A stretch of 64,000 bases of DNA, taken from Pollenia angustigena (taxonomy: Eukaryota > Arthropoda > Insecta > Diptera > Polleniidae). The notes under the pieces are model-generated. The model had not been told where the DNA came from, did no database searches, and was given only the letters and a program-made list of their open reading frames with translations. The DNA lies in assembly GCA_930367215.1 (NCBI GenBank), contig OV884056.1, forward strand, positions 39,432,308 through 39,496,307, given 5' to 3'. The position numbers and the translations under genes were made by a program. Below, piece after piece: positions 33,241-43,634 of this stretch (the first letter of the stretch is position 1; each line of letters starts with the position of its first letter).

Positions 33241-34481
33241 AACATGCCCCAAGAAGCATTCCTCTAGCAAAACGAAATGAAGTTAGAGACCTGGTAAATG
33301 AAATGGAACAGGACGGCATAATTAGACCATCATAAAGTCCCTGGAGCTCTCCGGTGGTTTTGGTAAAGAAGAAAGAAGGAAGTACTAGGTTCTGCGTAGA
33401 CTACAGGAAATTAAATGACGTCACCAAAAAGGACAGTTATCCACTGCCTAGGATTGATGACACCCTGGACACGTTAGCCGGAACAGAATGGTTTTCCACA
33501 TTAGATCTGCAGAGCGCCTATTGGCAAGTAGAAATTGCAGACAAGGATAAAAAGAAAACTGCTTTTAGTGCAAGTGATGGCTTATGGCAGTTTAATGTAA
33601 TGCCATTTGGGCTCTGTAATGCTCCGGCTACATTCGAGCGTTTGATGGAACAGGTGTTGAAAGGTCTCCACCGAAAGACATGTTTGGTGTACCTTGATGA
33701 CATAATTGTCATGGGAAAAACATTTGATGAGCATCTGAAAAACCTCGAAGAGGTGTTAAAACGTATATTTACAGCCGGGCTCAAGTTAAGTGTCAAGAAA
33801 TGTTCACTGTTCCAGAAAGAAGTAAAATACCTAGGGCATCGTGTAACATCTGATGGCATTTCAACAGACGAAGAAAAAATAAGAGCAGTTATGGATTGGC
33901 CTCGCCCTAAAAATCTTCATAAGCTACGCAGCTTTTTAGGCTTATGTACATACTACAGGCGTTTTGTTCCGAATTTTGCCAATATTGCTGTAAGTCTGCA
34001 TGAGTTGACCAAAAAGGCGCAGGCATATGACTGGAGTGAAGCACAGGAACGGGCATTCCAGAAGCTTAAAGAATTATTGTGCTCAGCACCAATATTGGCA
34101 TATCCAATCGCGGGCGAAAAATTTGTACTAGATATTGATGCGAGCGGATTCGGAATTGGAGGTGTGCTGTCCCAAGTGGTCAACGGTGTAGAGAAAGTCG
34201 TAGGCTATTACAGTCGAATACTTTCGAAGCCTGAGAGAAATTACTGCGTGACTCGGCGAGAGCTTTTGGCAGTACTAGAGTGCATAAAACATTTTCATAA
34301 ATATTTGTATGGTCAACATTTTCATTTAAGAACAGACCATTCTGCACTCAGGTGGTTGCTGCAATTTAAAGGCCAGATAGCTCGTTGGATTGAGCGCTTT
34401 CAGAGCTACGATCTTAGCATTGAACACAGAAAAGGTGGAAAACATGGCAATGCGGATGCTCTGTCAAGGCGACCCTGTTAG
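33203..34481 (+). pseudogene. pol: gypsy reverse transcriptase and RNase H
   Basis: After a pre-RT stretch (HEINTGDAKPIK) in this phase and a TAA around 33,333, the open frame from 33,354 carries the whole [11 protein letters not shown], the fingers, [13 protein letters not shown] with catalytic Asp, [12 protein letters not shown], and the catalytic YLDD in VYLDDIIV. The connection domain contains [16 protein letters not shown]. RNase H follows: [31 protein letters not shown] with its Glu, [11 protein letters not shown], and [12 protein letters not shown]. The frame stops at TAG 34,479-34,481, inside the Cys-containing RNase H-integrase linker that continues in the same phase. Confidence 0.9.
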
Positions 34482-35885
34482 CTGGAATGCAAGCATTGCG
34501 TAAGGGCGGAAGGAAAAGAAAACATCTGTTACGTTCGTCTATTGCAGATAGAATCCCATGAAGACTGGTCGATGGCGCAGAAAAATGATCCCATTTTAGC
34601 AAAAATTCTGAAAGCTAAGGAAGAAGGCAGAAGGACCGCCCGAAACGAAATTTCGCCCGAAAGCCCTCTGATGAAAGCATACTGGGCTCGATGGAACAGC
34701 CTTCAAGTAATAAATGGCTGCTTATACCGTACGTGGGAAAGTACTGACGGAAAATCAGTTAAAAACCTTATAGTAGTGCCGTCGGCGAAAGTAAAAGAAG
34801 TTCTGAGTGAATTTCATAACGGTCCTAGTGGCGGTCATCTGGGTGTGACGAAAACCCTAGAAAAATTAAAACAACGCTTCTATTGGGTTGGCTGCCAACA
34901 AGCTGTAGCTGATTGGATAACAAATTTCGCACAATGTATTGCCGCCAAAGGTCCAGTAAGAAGAAGTCGTGGGCCACTACAGCAGTATAATTCTGGTGCC
35001 CCATTTGAGCGAATTGCAATGGATATAGCTGGGCCATTTCCTGTAAGTAATGCCGGTAACAAATATGTACTAGTAGTCATCGATTACTTTAGTAAATGGC
35101 CAGAGGTATATGCCATCCCAAACCAAGAAGCAAGAACAGTGGTAGACGTCTTCGTGAACAATTGGGTGTGCCGCTATGGTGTTCCATTAGAAGTACATTC
35201 TGACCAGGGCAGAAATTTTGAATCTGCTATATTTAAAGAAATGTGTGAATTGTACGGAATAAAGAAAACAAGGACAACCCCATTGCATCCGCAATCTGAC
35301 GGCATGGTTGAAAGATTTAACCGTACATTAGAGGAACATTTGCGAAAAGTAGTCAGCACACAACAAAAAGACTGGGATGAACACATTTAAAAATTCTTGT
35401 TGGCGTATAGATCAGCTGTTCACGACTCCACATCTCGTACACCCGCCAAAATTGTGTTTGGAACAGAGCTCAGACAACCAGGAGATCTAGAGTTTGGTGT
35501 TAAGCCTATACCAACGGGTGAAAACAATGAAGGCTCCACCTCACAAGAACAAGAAACTCTTAATGAACTTCATGAATTTGTACGAAACCGTATTAAGTTG
35601 TCTAGTGACAAGATGAAGGCCAGATACGATCGAGCGGCAAACTCAGAAGGATTCAAGGAGGGTAAGTTAGTTTTGCTTTTTAACCCCCAACGTAAGAAAG
35701 GATTATCTCCCAAATTACAGACACATTGGGACGGGCCATATAAGGTGATAAAGAAATTAAATGATGTTGTATACCGAATACAGAAATACAAAAGTCCAAG
35801 AGCTAAAATGAAAGTTGTTTATTTAGAACGATTAGCCTCTTATGGAAGAGGTGATTCTGAGCCTATTCGGGACGAACAGGCTTAA
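34482..35885 (+). pseudogene. pol: gypsy integrase
   Basis: In phase with RT. The N-terminal zinc domain has its His pair (EFH...GGH) but only one of the two usual Cys: ITNFAQCIAAKG shows Phe where CxxC needs the first Cys, so this copy's finger is probably broken. The DDE core is complete: MDIAGPFPVS, VHSDQGRNFES and MVERFNRTLEEH hold Asp, Asp and Glu. A TAA at 35,388-35,390 follows DWDEHI. The frame resumes with FLLAYRSAVHDSTSRTPA and ends with a GPY/F module (HWDGPYKVIKKL) before the stop at 35,883-35,885, 11 bp before the LTR. Confidence 0.9.
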
Positions 35886-36173
35886 GTGGGGGGCAGTGTT
35901 ACGAAAGTAACTTCAGTTAGTTGTAATTATTGTTTAAGAATTAGTTGTAATTATTATTTATCTTGTATGTCTTAGTTATTAAGTATTTGTTAGTTATTTT
36001 ATTAGTTTACATTGTTATTAAAAATTCTTATAATTTAGTACACTTCAATCCCAATGTGCAGAAGGAACTAGAAATGAATGTAAAAAAAGCTTTAGTATAG
36101 GTGGTGAACTTATGTAAACATAAGTGCCGCCACCAATCATAATTGACTATAGAGTGGTGAATAAGTAAAGCCC

Positions 36174-36208
36174 CGAACCTTCGAGAAACATTTCGAATGT
36201 TCTAGATG
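36174..36208 (+). promoter_or_regulatory. heat-shock-element-like pentamer array in LTR U3
   Basis: Reading in 5-bp steps from 36,174: cGAAc, cTTCg, aGAAa, cATTt, cGAAt, gTTCt, aGATg. Five units match the alternating nGAAn/nTTCn HSF consensus perfectly, one is off by one base (GAT) and one is degenerate. It ends 12 bp before the TATA box. HSF trimers bind three or more contiguous units; the first three are contiguous and perfect. Function is inferred. Confidence 0.7.
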
Positions 36209-36220
36209 GCTGAATTACAG

Positions 36221-36229
36221 TATAAATAC
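36221..36229 (+). promoter_or_regulatory. LTR TATA box
   Basis: tataaatac within the LTR, about 325 bp after its start, with cagt/tcaga initiator-like steps about 25-40 bp further on. This would mark the U3/R boundary near 36,250-36,262. Confidence 0.65.
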
Positions 36230-36514
36230 TTGCGGCGGCTAGCATCAAAAAACAGTATTAGTTCAGACTTTGGCAAGTTAAGAGCGCATCACGCGGAGAA
36301 AACTATAAACGTTTGAAGTGTGTTGATTACAATAGTGAGTTGTAAATAAAAGCTATAAATTACGGTTGTTAAAGTGACTAAGTTCTTAAAAAATAAGTGT
36401 TATACATTAAATTGTTGTGTTTATTTGTTTTATTTGAATTGCAATAAAAGAACTCGAAAAGGTTTATTATAAAGGAAATAAACCAAAACGTTATTGAAAG
36501 TCAGTAACGTAACA

Positions 36515-36653
36515 ATATTATGAGCCCATGCAGTGGCTGACCGGTCGAGTTCAAGAGGTAACCCGAGGCAAAGTGAGAGTGGCGCAAGTGAAGACTAAAA
36601 ACGGTGTTCTGAAGAGGGCGATACACAAATTGGCGTTGCTTCCAATTGATTGA
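36515..36653 (+). pseudogene. pol: BEL/Pao pol C-terminal tail
   Basis: Immediately after the gypsy LTR a frame reads YEPMQWLTGRVQEVTRGKVR and ends KRAIHKLALLPID before TGA at 36,651-36,653. The W(L/P)xGRV...VRV..V.T..G..KR...KL..LP(I/L) pattern is the usual extreme C-terminus of BEL/Pao polyproteins (post-integrase region). Everything upstream is replaced by the gypsy element, indicating that gypsy inserted into, or recombined with, a BEL/Pao copy. No other part of the BEL element is recognisable upstream. Confidence 0.7.
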
Positions 36654-36680
36654 AGACCGTAGGTCGTTCAATGGGGCCGG

Positions 36681-37072
36681 TGTTTCGGCAGAACAACTTT
36701 TTTAGTTTAATTTTCATTTTTGAAAGTTATCATGTTATGGCTATTAAATATCATGAATTAGTTGCAAGTAATATAATATGTTTTAAAAGTTATCATTAGT
36801 TGCCGTAACCATGACCAACCATATTTTGTGTATGACATTATTGATTAGTTTATTAAAAAATGGATGTTCCCACATTTGTTTTTGTATTCCTCATATGTAG
36901 TAGTCAACATTTTTTGTTCAATTTTAATTGTTATACTGTTCTTTAAATACTCGTATAACACAATATTAAAAAGCAAAAATTTTTTCTTCTGTATTTTAAC
37001 AGAATTCTCCAGAAGAAGAAACTTAGCTAAATCTTATTTAAAATACCCTTCTGGAATTTTTCAACGGCAACA
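36681..37072 (+). repeat. putative BEL/Pao 3' LTR
   Basis: Begins TGTTTCGGC right after a purine-rich aatggggccgg, 27 bp past the pol stop, the usual BEL arrangement. A plausible end is cggcaaca at 37,072. The interior is AT-rich and the right boundary is uncertain. Confidence 0.5.
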
Positions 37073-38349
37073 CTGACACACTTTTAGCAATATAAATTGT
37101 TCCAGTATCTAAATATAGTACACAGTTACGTACATATTTACATATATACAGTATAAGTACTTAAGTAGTTAACTTGGTAACCATTAAAGATCGCACCTCG
37201 AATAATGCATTTTGTGTGATAAGTATTTCTCTTGTTGTTGTTGTTGCAATTTTTCCTGTGACGTCATACAATGATACACATTATTTATACCAGTATGCAT
37301 GGATTCGTATGTGTGTTTGAGTGGGTGAATATTTGTGTGCTTTGATATTTTGTTGTTGCTGTTGCCGTTGCCGTTTCCGTTTCGTTAGGTTTACTCATTT
37401 GGTTTCGTTTGCAATTCCTGTCTGTCAAATGTTTCCCCTGTTACGTTACCCTAATGTCTTATTATAAGGTATTGTGTACTTTCATTTAACGATCTTTGAG
37501 GTTGGTTACCTTGAGTTAGTTGAGCTTGGTGTGCTTTGGTCACTGACATATGTCTGTATATTTATTCTGTATACACAGGATGTGGGTGTTTGCTTGTCAC
37601 TCTGCTTTACTTTATTCTGTTTTGTTTATTAATGAATTAATTTTCAACAACATAAAGTTAATGAATATTAATTTTTTAAGTGAATAATTTCAGTATGACT
37701 TAGTTTAGTTTGGGAGTGTGCTTGCTTAAAAATCATAGCATAAATAATATAAATTATGTTAATAAGGATTTACAAGTAACGCTGAATTAAGATTTGTTAA
37801 AGTGTATATTAATTTTTTTTTTTAAATTTTTCAATTTTATGTATGAGGGCGGCTTTTAAATTAAAGGTAGAACTTTAATTTAGATTGAAATGTTCATAAA
37901 GGAGTAAAAAAGCTTAAGTAAAATTTTTTGTATTGAAATGTACTACAGGCATTAGGTTTCTCTAGTGTAACTAGTACCAAGGAAACAAGCGTAAGTTTAT
38001 CTGCATCATTTTACAAAAAAATATTAAAAAAATCACATATTACCAGTTCAGAAGAATAAGCGATAAAAGAAATATATACAGTATTATATGAAAGTAACAC
38101 AAATGACCCCTGCCCGTATTTAAGCGTTAGTTGGCTATTGAATATATGATTAAAATGCAAAATTAAACAAACAAAAACCCAAAGCAATGGTAATTGAAGT
38201 TAATCAGTATGTGGTAAACTTCTAATTGTATAAATATGTAATTGTTATAAATTATATTCTTGCAAATAGATGACTATTAAGTTTACCTTTTCGTATGAGT
38301 TTTATTTGCGCAGTAAAAACAATACAAATATCCTTTTTGACGAAAATGT
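37073..38349. other. unassigned intergenic DNA
   Basis: TTG/TTGCCG microsatellite-like tracts at about 37,231-37,250 and 37,350-37,385. No gene. Confidence 0.5.
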
Positions 38350-38415
38350 ATCTGTGTACTAGTTGGAAGTGAGCTAGCCTCTGAGCGAGAGGGTTGTTGG
38401 TTCGATTTTAGCCAA
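38350..38415 (+). repeat. tRNA-like module
   Basis: An A-box-like TAGTTGGAAGTGAG (from 38,360) and a B-box-like TTGGTTCGATTTTAGCC (38,397-38,413). It shares agtgagctag with the SINE bodies at 14,945 and 51,278, so it may be a diverged relative without the A-rich tail. Confidence 0.4.
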
Positions 38416-38508
38416 AGACTGTGTTCTCTTTTACTCCAATAGGCTTACGGTCGACGATATAATTGCGCGGTAAAATAATTCAGAATTTGATTTGTACTAA
38501 TATTTATT

Positions 38509-38713
38509 TCTGTGGCATTTTGACAAAATATCGAAAGTCGAATTTAAAAAGTTGAAAAAACATTTTTGTCAACGTTTTGTTTTATAAACGAAATTGTTCT
38601 TTAATTTTGGATTATTTTATTATTTAATAAAAACTATTGCTTCACCGAGCTTTTTATAAAAAATGTTTTGCTATCTTATCTCGACATAAGATGTTTTGTC
38701 AAATTGTCGCAGA
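38509..38713. mobile_element. MITE with TCTGTGGCATTTTGA ends, copy 2
   Basis: Same termini as 18,128-18,357 (right end mutated to gtcgcaga), with the taagatgttttgtcaaa block near the right end. Confidence 0.65.
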
Positions 38714-39552
38714 TTTTATTTATATAATAAATCAAATAATTAAGTAACCCTAGAAAGATAATCTGCATAAAATTAACCCATGTGCTTTCCAAATATTGCT
38801 ATTTCTTTCTAATTTGCACGAATCTGGCGCTGTGCACTACAGACATCTCAGTCGTTGCGTAGACCTTTTGTGAGGCACACACGTGCGGGTATTGCTTATT
38901 TCGAAGTATCACGAGTCTGTGAGTCAAAATGACACATGATTAGTGATGAGTTTTTAAAGAAACTTGACTATTGAAGAAGTTTTATTGTTTGTTATGTAAT
39001 AACATAATTAATATTAGTCTCTTCTTAATTAATCAAAAAAAAAAAAAAAAAAAAAAAAAAAACAGCGGATGAGAATAACACGTCGTTAAAGCATGATTAT
39101 CTCTAACGTTTGTCAAGGGTTAATTAAAAAATGTAGCCGTATTTTGATATGGAACAAATGTTGAATAAACACAATTGCATCTCACATGGCCATTTGTAAT
39201 ATTATATTTATTTCGATGGGACATATAAACGCAGGCAATATGAAATAATAAACTAAACAAATTTAAAAAAAGCTTAAAATAACTATATTGTGTAAACAAA
39301 TATAAAACTGAATTAAAATATAAAAAATCAAAGCCAAATATGTTTAATTTTTTTACATTTTGATTTTTCCCCCCTTTTGCTAACAAAACTTTAGATTACT
39401 GTTAGTAAATGTGAAATCACTGTCCAATTTTACTGTCTGCAAAATTTACTAGACAGTAGACAATACAGTTGGAAAAGTGTGCATGTATTAGTGAAAATGT
39501 TTGCATGTATTGCTACTGTCTTGCCAGTACTGGCAAATGTAAACGCCAGGTT
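38714..39552. other. unassigned intergenic DNA
   Basis: Contains a poly(A) run of nearly 30 at about 39,034-39,062. No gene. Confidence 0.5.
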
Positions 39553-39712
39553 ACAATAAAATTGTTTTTGCTATAAAATCGTAACGGTACTTTATGTGAC
39601 CATGACATTTTAGGAGATGATGCAAGTGTTGCCAATAAAGTCATTTATTAAAAAAAAAACAAAAATTGAAAATAAAGTCGCTTACGTTATTTTCGCTGTT
39701 AGGGCTCAATAA
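39553..39712. mobile_element. MITE with CGAGCC-type end, truncated inverted copy 2
   Basis: Inverse relative of 12,656-12,912: shares gctataaaatcgtaacgg, gtgaccatgacattttagga and the terminal acgttattttcgctgttagg. One end is missing. Confidence 0.6.
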
Positions 39713-40086
39713 TATGGCTTTGGCATCTTCATAAAAAAATTCCGCTATAAATATTTACGGCCATATTCATAAAAAGTTCTTATTTTAAGTTAAAAGTATT
39801 TAGTAACTATAAAAAGCTTTATGTCTTATAAACCTCTTATAAAAATGTTTATTCATAAACGTTCATTTACAGCTTTTTAACTATTAACGGTTTGTAGCGA
39901 TTTTATGTTTACTTGTTTTACGTTTTGTTGCCATTTTATTGCTAGTGATGCATGAAACTTCTATTCGGTTCTCATGATATTTCTATAATTAATTTATTTT
40001 TTTTATAATTTAAGATCTTGAAAGTTATTCTTATAATATTTAAATACGTATTATTTTAGTTTCTGATCTTGCCGAAAGGTATTATA

Positions 40087-41248
40087 AGAAGTTATAGTGC
40101 TATACTCGGCAATGCTGAATCTTTGATACCCTCCACCGACAGTTCGAATGTTTTAGGAGTGATATCTATATGATGTCTATTTATTGTTATCATCTTTATA
40201 AAAACAGATATCTGCATTAAAATTGGTTGCGGTTTAGACCTATAATAAATTATTGACCGACAATTAGAAAGTTGAATGCTTTTTTAGCAATTTTAAATAG
40301 CTTGAGTAAAAAAACATGATTCATAACAGTTTAAGCCAAACTTAAATGATTTTCAGTAGAGTAATTTATATTGGAGCCATGGTAAGCTATGAACCAATCA
40401 TCCCAAAATTCTGCAGAGTGATTTCTGGTATTAAAAAAACATAAACTTATATACAGCGGTGCTTAGCTTAAGCATTTGCAGTGCATTTCAGAAGGCTGCT
40501 AAAATGGATCTAAGGTAAATTATGGACCGTATATCATAAAATTGCATACCATTTTTTCGGGCCATATGAAGCTAAGCTGGAAGAAAATTTTCCGCAATAT
40601 CTATATCTGCTACGGTTTTAGGTGTATGTAATTATTTTACCAGAGTGAGCTTTATATGGGGCGTAGGGTAAATTATGGACCGATCTTCACAAAATTTCCC
40701 AGTGTCATTTCTAGTCCTATAAAACTGTGACGAGCAAAAATTTTTTATGATAGCATTGTAAGTTGGGGTTTTAGGCGTACTATACCGTTTTCCGAGAGTA
40801 GGGCTTATATGGTGCCTAGGGTAAATTATGGACGGATCTTCAAGAAATTTTACAGCGTGATTTCCAGTCAAATAAAACAAATTTTTGCAAAATCTTATAT
40901 CATTCAGTGCATGGTTCTACCATTTATGTTAGTTTTTTTTAACAAAATTATCAATTTTTTTAGGTGGTGGTTCCACATTTTGATTCATAGCTCTGATGCT
41001 GAATTTCAATCCCAAACTGCTTAGGATAACTACAAGAAATTTGAATTAAAGCTTGTTTATTTCTTTTGAGTTTATCGAAAGTGAGCGTGTTTTCAACAGA
41101 CGGACGTGGCTAAATCGACTTAGAATTACTCAAGGACCCAGAATATATATACTTTATGGGGTCTGAGATGAATAATAAAAAAGTTTCACACGGAATGACA
41201 AACTTAGTATACCCTCTTCACAGCTTATTGTGGTGGAGGGTATAAAAA
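40087..41248 (+). repeat. HINE-like repeat R1, long copy
   Basis: Starts agttatagtgctatactcgg with the worn hairpin and ATACCCTCCACC, and ends GGTGGAGGGTATAA. Several diverged monomers carry the gggtaaattatggaccgat motif (about 40,390, 40,510, 40,665, 40,815), followed by the common 3' half. The frame at 40,632-40,880 (-) is internally repetitive because it spans two monomers; not a gene. Confidence 0.7.
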
Positions 41249-41590
41249 TATTTGTTTGAACCTTTTTAAATATACGATAAGAAATTATTCGAATAAACCG
41301 TTAGTTTACTTTGTATTAGCCTCACTATTATTATGATTGCTTTTTTTCCATTTTTTTTTTTGATATTTTTGAACAGCAATTCGTTCTTTAAACCTTTTAA
41401 AAATGTCACTGGAATAATTTAAAAAAATAAATAAACAGAATATCTATTTCATATCATTTGCCTATATCATTTGCCTCTGAACGCATTCATATAAAACTTA
41501 TAAACAATTTTTAAAATATTTAACACTATAAATTTAAATTGGTTGTCTTGATTAAAAAAAAATTAATAAACTGTATTAAACATGTCCATA

Positions 41591-42476
41591 TTAACCCATT
41601 AGTAGTCATTGTACTCCAATGAGTACAGCCGGCATTTTACAAGTTTCTAAGGAAAAAAAAAGAACTTTTAATCGTTGTACCGTTATTTAGACAACAAAAA
41701 TTACTTGCATAAAAAAATAATAAACGTAGAGCAGTAAAAAGTTGACTGTACTCGTTTGAGTACACTGATAACATGCATAGGAAAGAAATTAGTTGTTTTC
41801 AATTAGATTTTAGCTATGAGTGGAGAACATTTTACGGCCATAAAGTGATTCAAGAAGCATGTCATGTGGCGAAGATGTGTTTGGGAACATATAACGCTTT
41901 CAAGCCTATCAAAGGACAAACCTGGTACTATTAAAGTTTTCGTAAATCTTGAAATCAGTGACAACGACGTCAGTGACGATAGTGATAATGAACCGTTGGT
42001 ACCAAAGAAAACTCGACAAGACTTCGCAAAGCAAATAAATGCTGTTTGGCGCATATACTTTCCATCGCAGAGCTCGATTCCTCAGCATAACTCTGAACTT
42101 TGTAAAAGATGAAATAGTGTTAAAAATTGGTTGGAGTAGTTGAATTGTACTGCACGATATTAAAGTATTTTTTACAAGATCTTTAAGATGATCATAGAAG
42201 TTTAGAGAAACGTCTGGGTTAATGTTTGCAGATTAATCCCAATATGGGGCTGCGGTGCATTTTTTGCCATATAAAAACTTAAAACTTAAAAACACTTTGC
42301 ATTGAAAAACAATGTTCTGAAAATTTTCATACATATGACGTTCGGGTTTCCAGTAGAGTAAACGTCAAAAACTCACTTTTTTCCATTTTATATTTTTTTA
42401 ATACTTATTTTAATCAATAAATAAGGTTGAAATTAAAAAATGTTGGCCAGTTTTTGTTGGACCTCTAATGGGTTAA
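41591..42476 (+). mobile_element. piggyBac-like TTAA element (family b), copy 1
   Basis: TTAA at 41,591-41,594 and 42,473-42,476, with CCCATTAG(T/A)GGTCA-type ends. Perfect 7-bp-arm palindromes TGTACTC/GAGTACA with 4-nt spacers lie at 41,610-41,627 and 41,747-41,764. A plus frame near 41,820 begins MSGEHFTA, and a second phase at 41,864-42,112 has an acidic run NDVSDDSDNE, as in the N-terminal leader of piggyBac-family transposases. No catalytic core remains. Confidence 0.7.
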
Positions 42477-42743
42477 AAAATAAAACGTTTTTTCCATTAT
42501 CTTAAATCATATTTCACAAAAATAATATCATAAAATGCAAACATTTATCAAAATGTGATTTTATTTTTGGGTTAAAGAAGGGCAAATCCAACTAGGAAAT
42601 GGTAAATGGATACCAACGTCGATTTTCAAATTTTCGATCGAATTTTTTTATTACGGTTTTTGAAATCGATTAATCGAACCTCAAAATCGATTTAAAAATC
42701 GATTTCAAAATCGTTTAAGATAAATTTGCAAACTCATACCTTA

Positions 42744-43178
42744 GGTAAGGTTAGGTTCCATTGACAGCTCACGTGGGTCCATTATTTAGTTCCCGTTGTG
42801 TTACCATGTCACACCGTCTCCCATGGGTCCTATGTTGTCTGGCTGCTAGTGCTCCCACGCAGCCATCCAGTCGATTCAGTAAAGGAGTGGATCCTGTTTA
42901 CATCAACATCAAAGAGACAAGTTTTGTCCCCAAGGGCTCTTCGACCAAACATTTTGAGTCTTAGATCTCCGAATGCCGGGCAATTACAGAGAAGATGTTC
43001 CGTTGACTCTTCCTCCTCCTCCTCGCCGCAACTTCTACATAAGTCATTGTAAGGGAGCCCCAGCCTCTGGGCGTGCCTCCCAATGGGCCAATGGCCGGTT
43101 ATAACCGCAATCAGGTTTCTAAGATGATGTCTGGACAGCTGTAATGCCCGCCGTGTCCTTTTTTCATCTATGATGGGC
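42744..43178 (-). mobile_element. 5'-truncated non-LTR retrotransposon insertion
   Basis: A GC-rich 435-bp body flanked by the perfect 9-bp duplication CATACCTTA (42,735-42,743 and 43,179-43,187). The 3' end, on the minus strand, finishes aacctaaccttacc rather than poly(A). 5' truncation with a target duplication is the normal result of target-primed reverse transcription. Confidence 0.8.
42830..43178 (-). pseudogene. non-LTR ORF2 C-terminal fragment with CCHC-type knuckle
   Basis: An uninterrupted minus-strand frame of about 116 codons ends at TAG 42,832-42,830. It reads ITGHWPIGRHAQRLGLP, then the knuckle LCRSCGEEEEEESTEHLLCN followed by CPAF (CxxC...ExxxHLLxxC). That GH.P...H..R.G...D.CR.C......EH.L..C pattern is the region after RT/RNase H in R1/LOA/Jockey-type elements of arthropods. 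Reverse transcriptase and endonuclease are absent through 5' truncation. The frame has no stop or frameshift, so it looks younger than its surroundings. ATG-initiated frames on the plus strand here (42,761-43,052) are shadows. Confidence 0.75.
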
Positions 43179-43344
43179 CATACCTTATATCACAAAGGGG
43201 TATACACCAGCATTTTTTTTGAAAAACTACCAGATAAATTGAACTAAGATTTTTACAGTGTGTAAATATGACTACTTTTTCTATTCTTCCTGCAAAAATT
43301 GAAAATGTTTAAATTTTGAGATCGCCTTTAGAGAAACAAGTACA

Positions 43345-43502
43345 TGTAAATTTTACATATTAACTGCCTGTTTTTAGAAAACGTAACCAAGTGAGTGAGT
43401 GAGAAATTATATTGAAAACAACAATAAAAAACGAAAATTGGTTTTTGTTTTCAATATAATTTCTCACTCACTTGTTTACGCAGTTAATATGTAAAATTTA
43501 CA
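43345..43502. repeat. hairpin repeat inside the hAT element
   Basis: Two nested inverse blocks: tgtaaattttacatattaac with its inverse at 43,480-43,502, and a 29-bp inner block from aagtgagtgagtgagaaatt with its inverse at 43,445-43,473. The left arm has a 20-nt extra piece between the blocks. Confidence 0.65.
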
Positions 43503-43526
43503 AACAGGATTTCTTCTGTAGACAAT

Positions 43527-43634
43527 CAGGCCTGTCACATAAATTAATTCCGATCGAAAGTGGAAGTGATTTCGCATCTTGCTTCACATTAAACGAACTC
43601 ACTTTTGATCGGATTTAGTTCTGTGACAAGCCTG
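43527..43634. mobile_element. 108-bp hairpin MITE
   Basis: CAGGCCTGTCACATAAATTA at the left and inverse CAGGCTTGTCACAGAACTAA at the right, continuing into a paired cgatc(g/a)aaagtg block. CAGG-ended TIRs hint at hAT, but no 8-bp duplication is seen. Confidence 0.6.

Larger units (their letters stand above)
31779..36514 (+). mobile_element. Ty3/gypsy retrotransposon, 5'-truncated and broken
   Basis: Order gag, protease, RT, RNase H, integrase, 3' LTR. The 5' LTR, leader and start of gag are missing before about 31,779. Lesions seen: TAA in gag at 31,953-31,955, a MITE in the protease region at 32,444, a frame change near 33,150-33,250 with apparent loss of the pre-RT linker, TAA at 33,333 region before RT, TAG at 34,479-34,481 and TAA at 35,388-35,390. 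No env. The domain order and the C-terminal integrase GPY motif fit Metaviridae; a 412/mdg1-like affinity is only a guess. Confidence 0.9.
35897..36514 (+). repeat. gypsy 3' LTR, 618 bp
   Basis: Starts TGTTACG directly after the purine-rich gtggggggcag and ends CGTAACA, a 7-bp inverted pair with the TG...CA termini. It contains a TATA box (36,221), polyadenylation signals AATAAA at 36,345-36,350 and 36,443-36,448, and a heat-shock-element-like array at 36,174. The 3' flank is atatt; the 5' copy is absent from the window, so duplication and LTR age cannot be read. Confidence 0.85.

Noticed and set aside
32814..33245. 143-codon minus-strand frame and other minus frames at 33,518-35,791
   Set aside because: Antisense shadows of the gypsy pol frames, which carry all recognisable motifs.
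42744..42760. ttaggtaaggttagg as telomeric repeat
   Set aside because: Only two imperfect units, and it is the 3' tail of the non-LTR fragment; flies of this group lack TTAGG telomeres.
42761..43052. Two overlapping plus-strand frames in the GC-rich patch
   Set aside because: Antisense to the non-LTR fragment whose Cys/His knuckle is on the minus strand.
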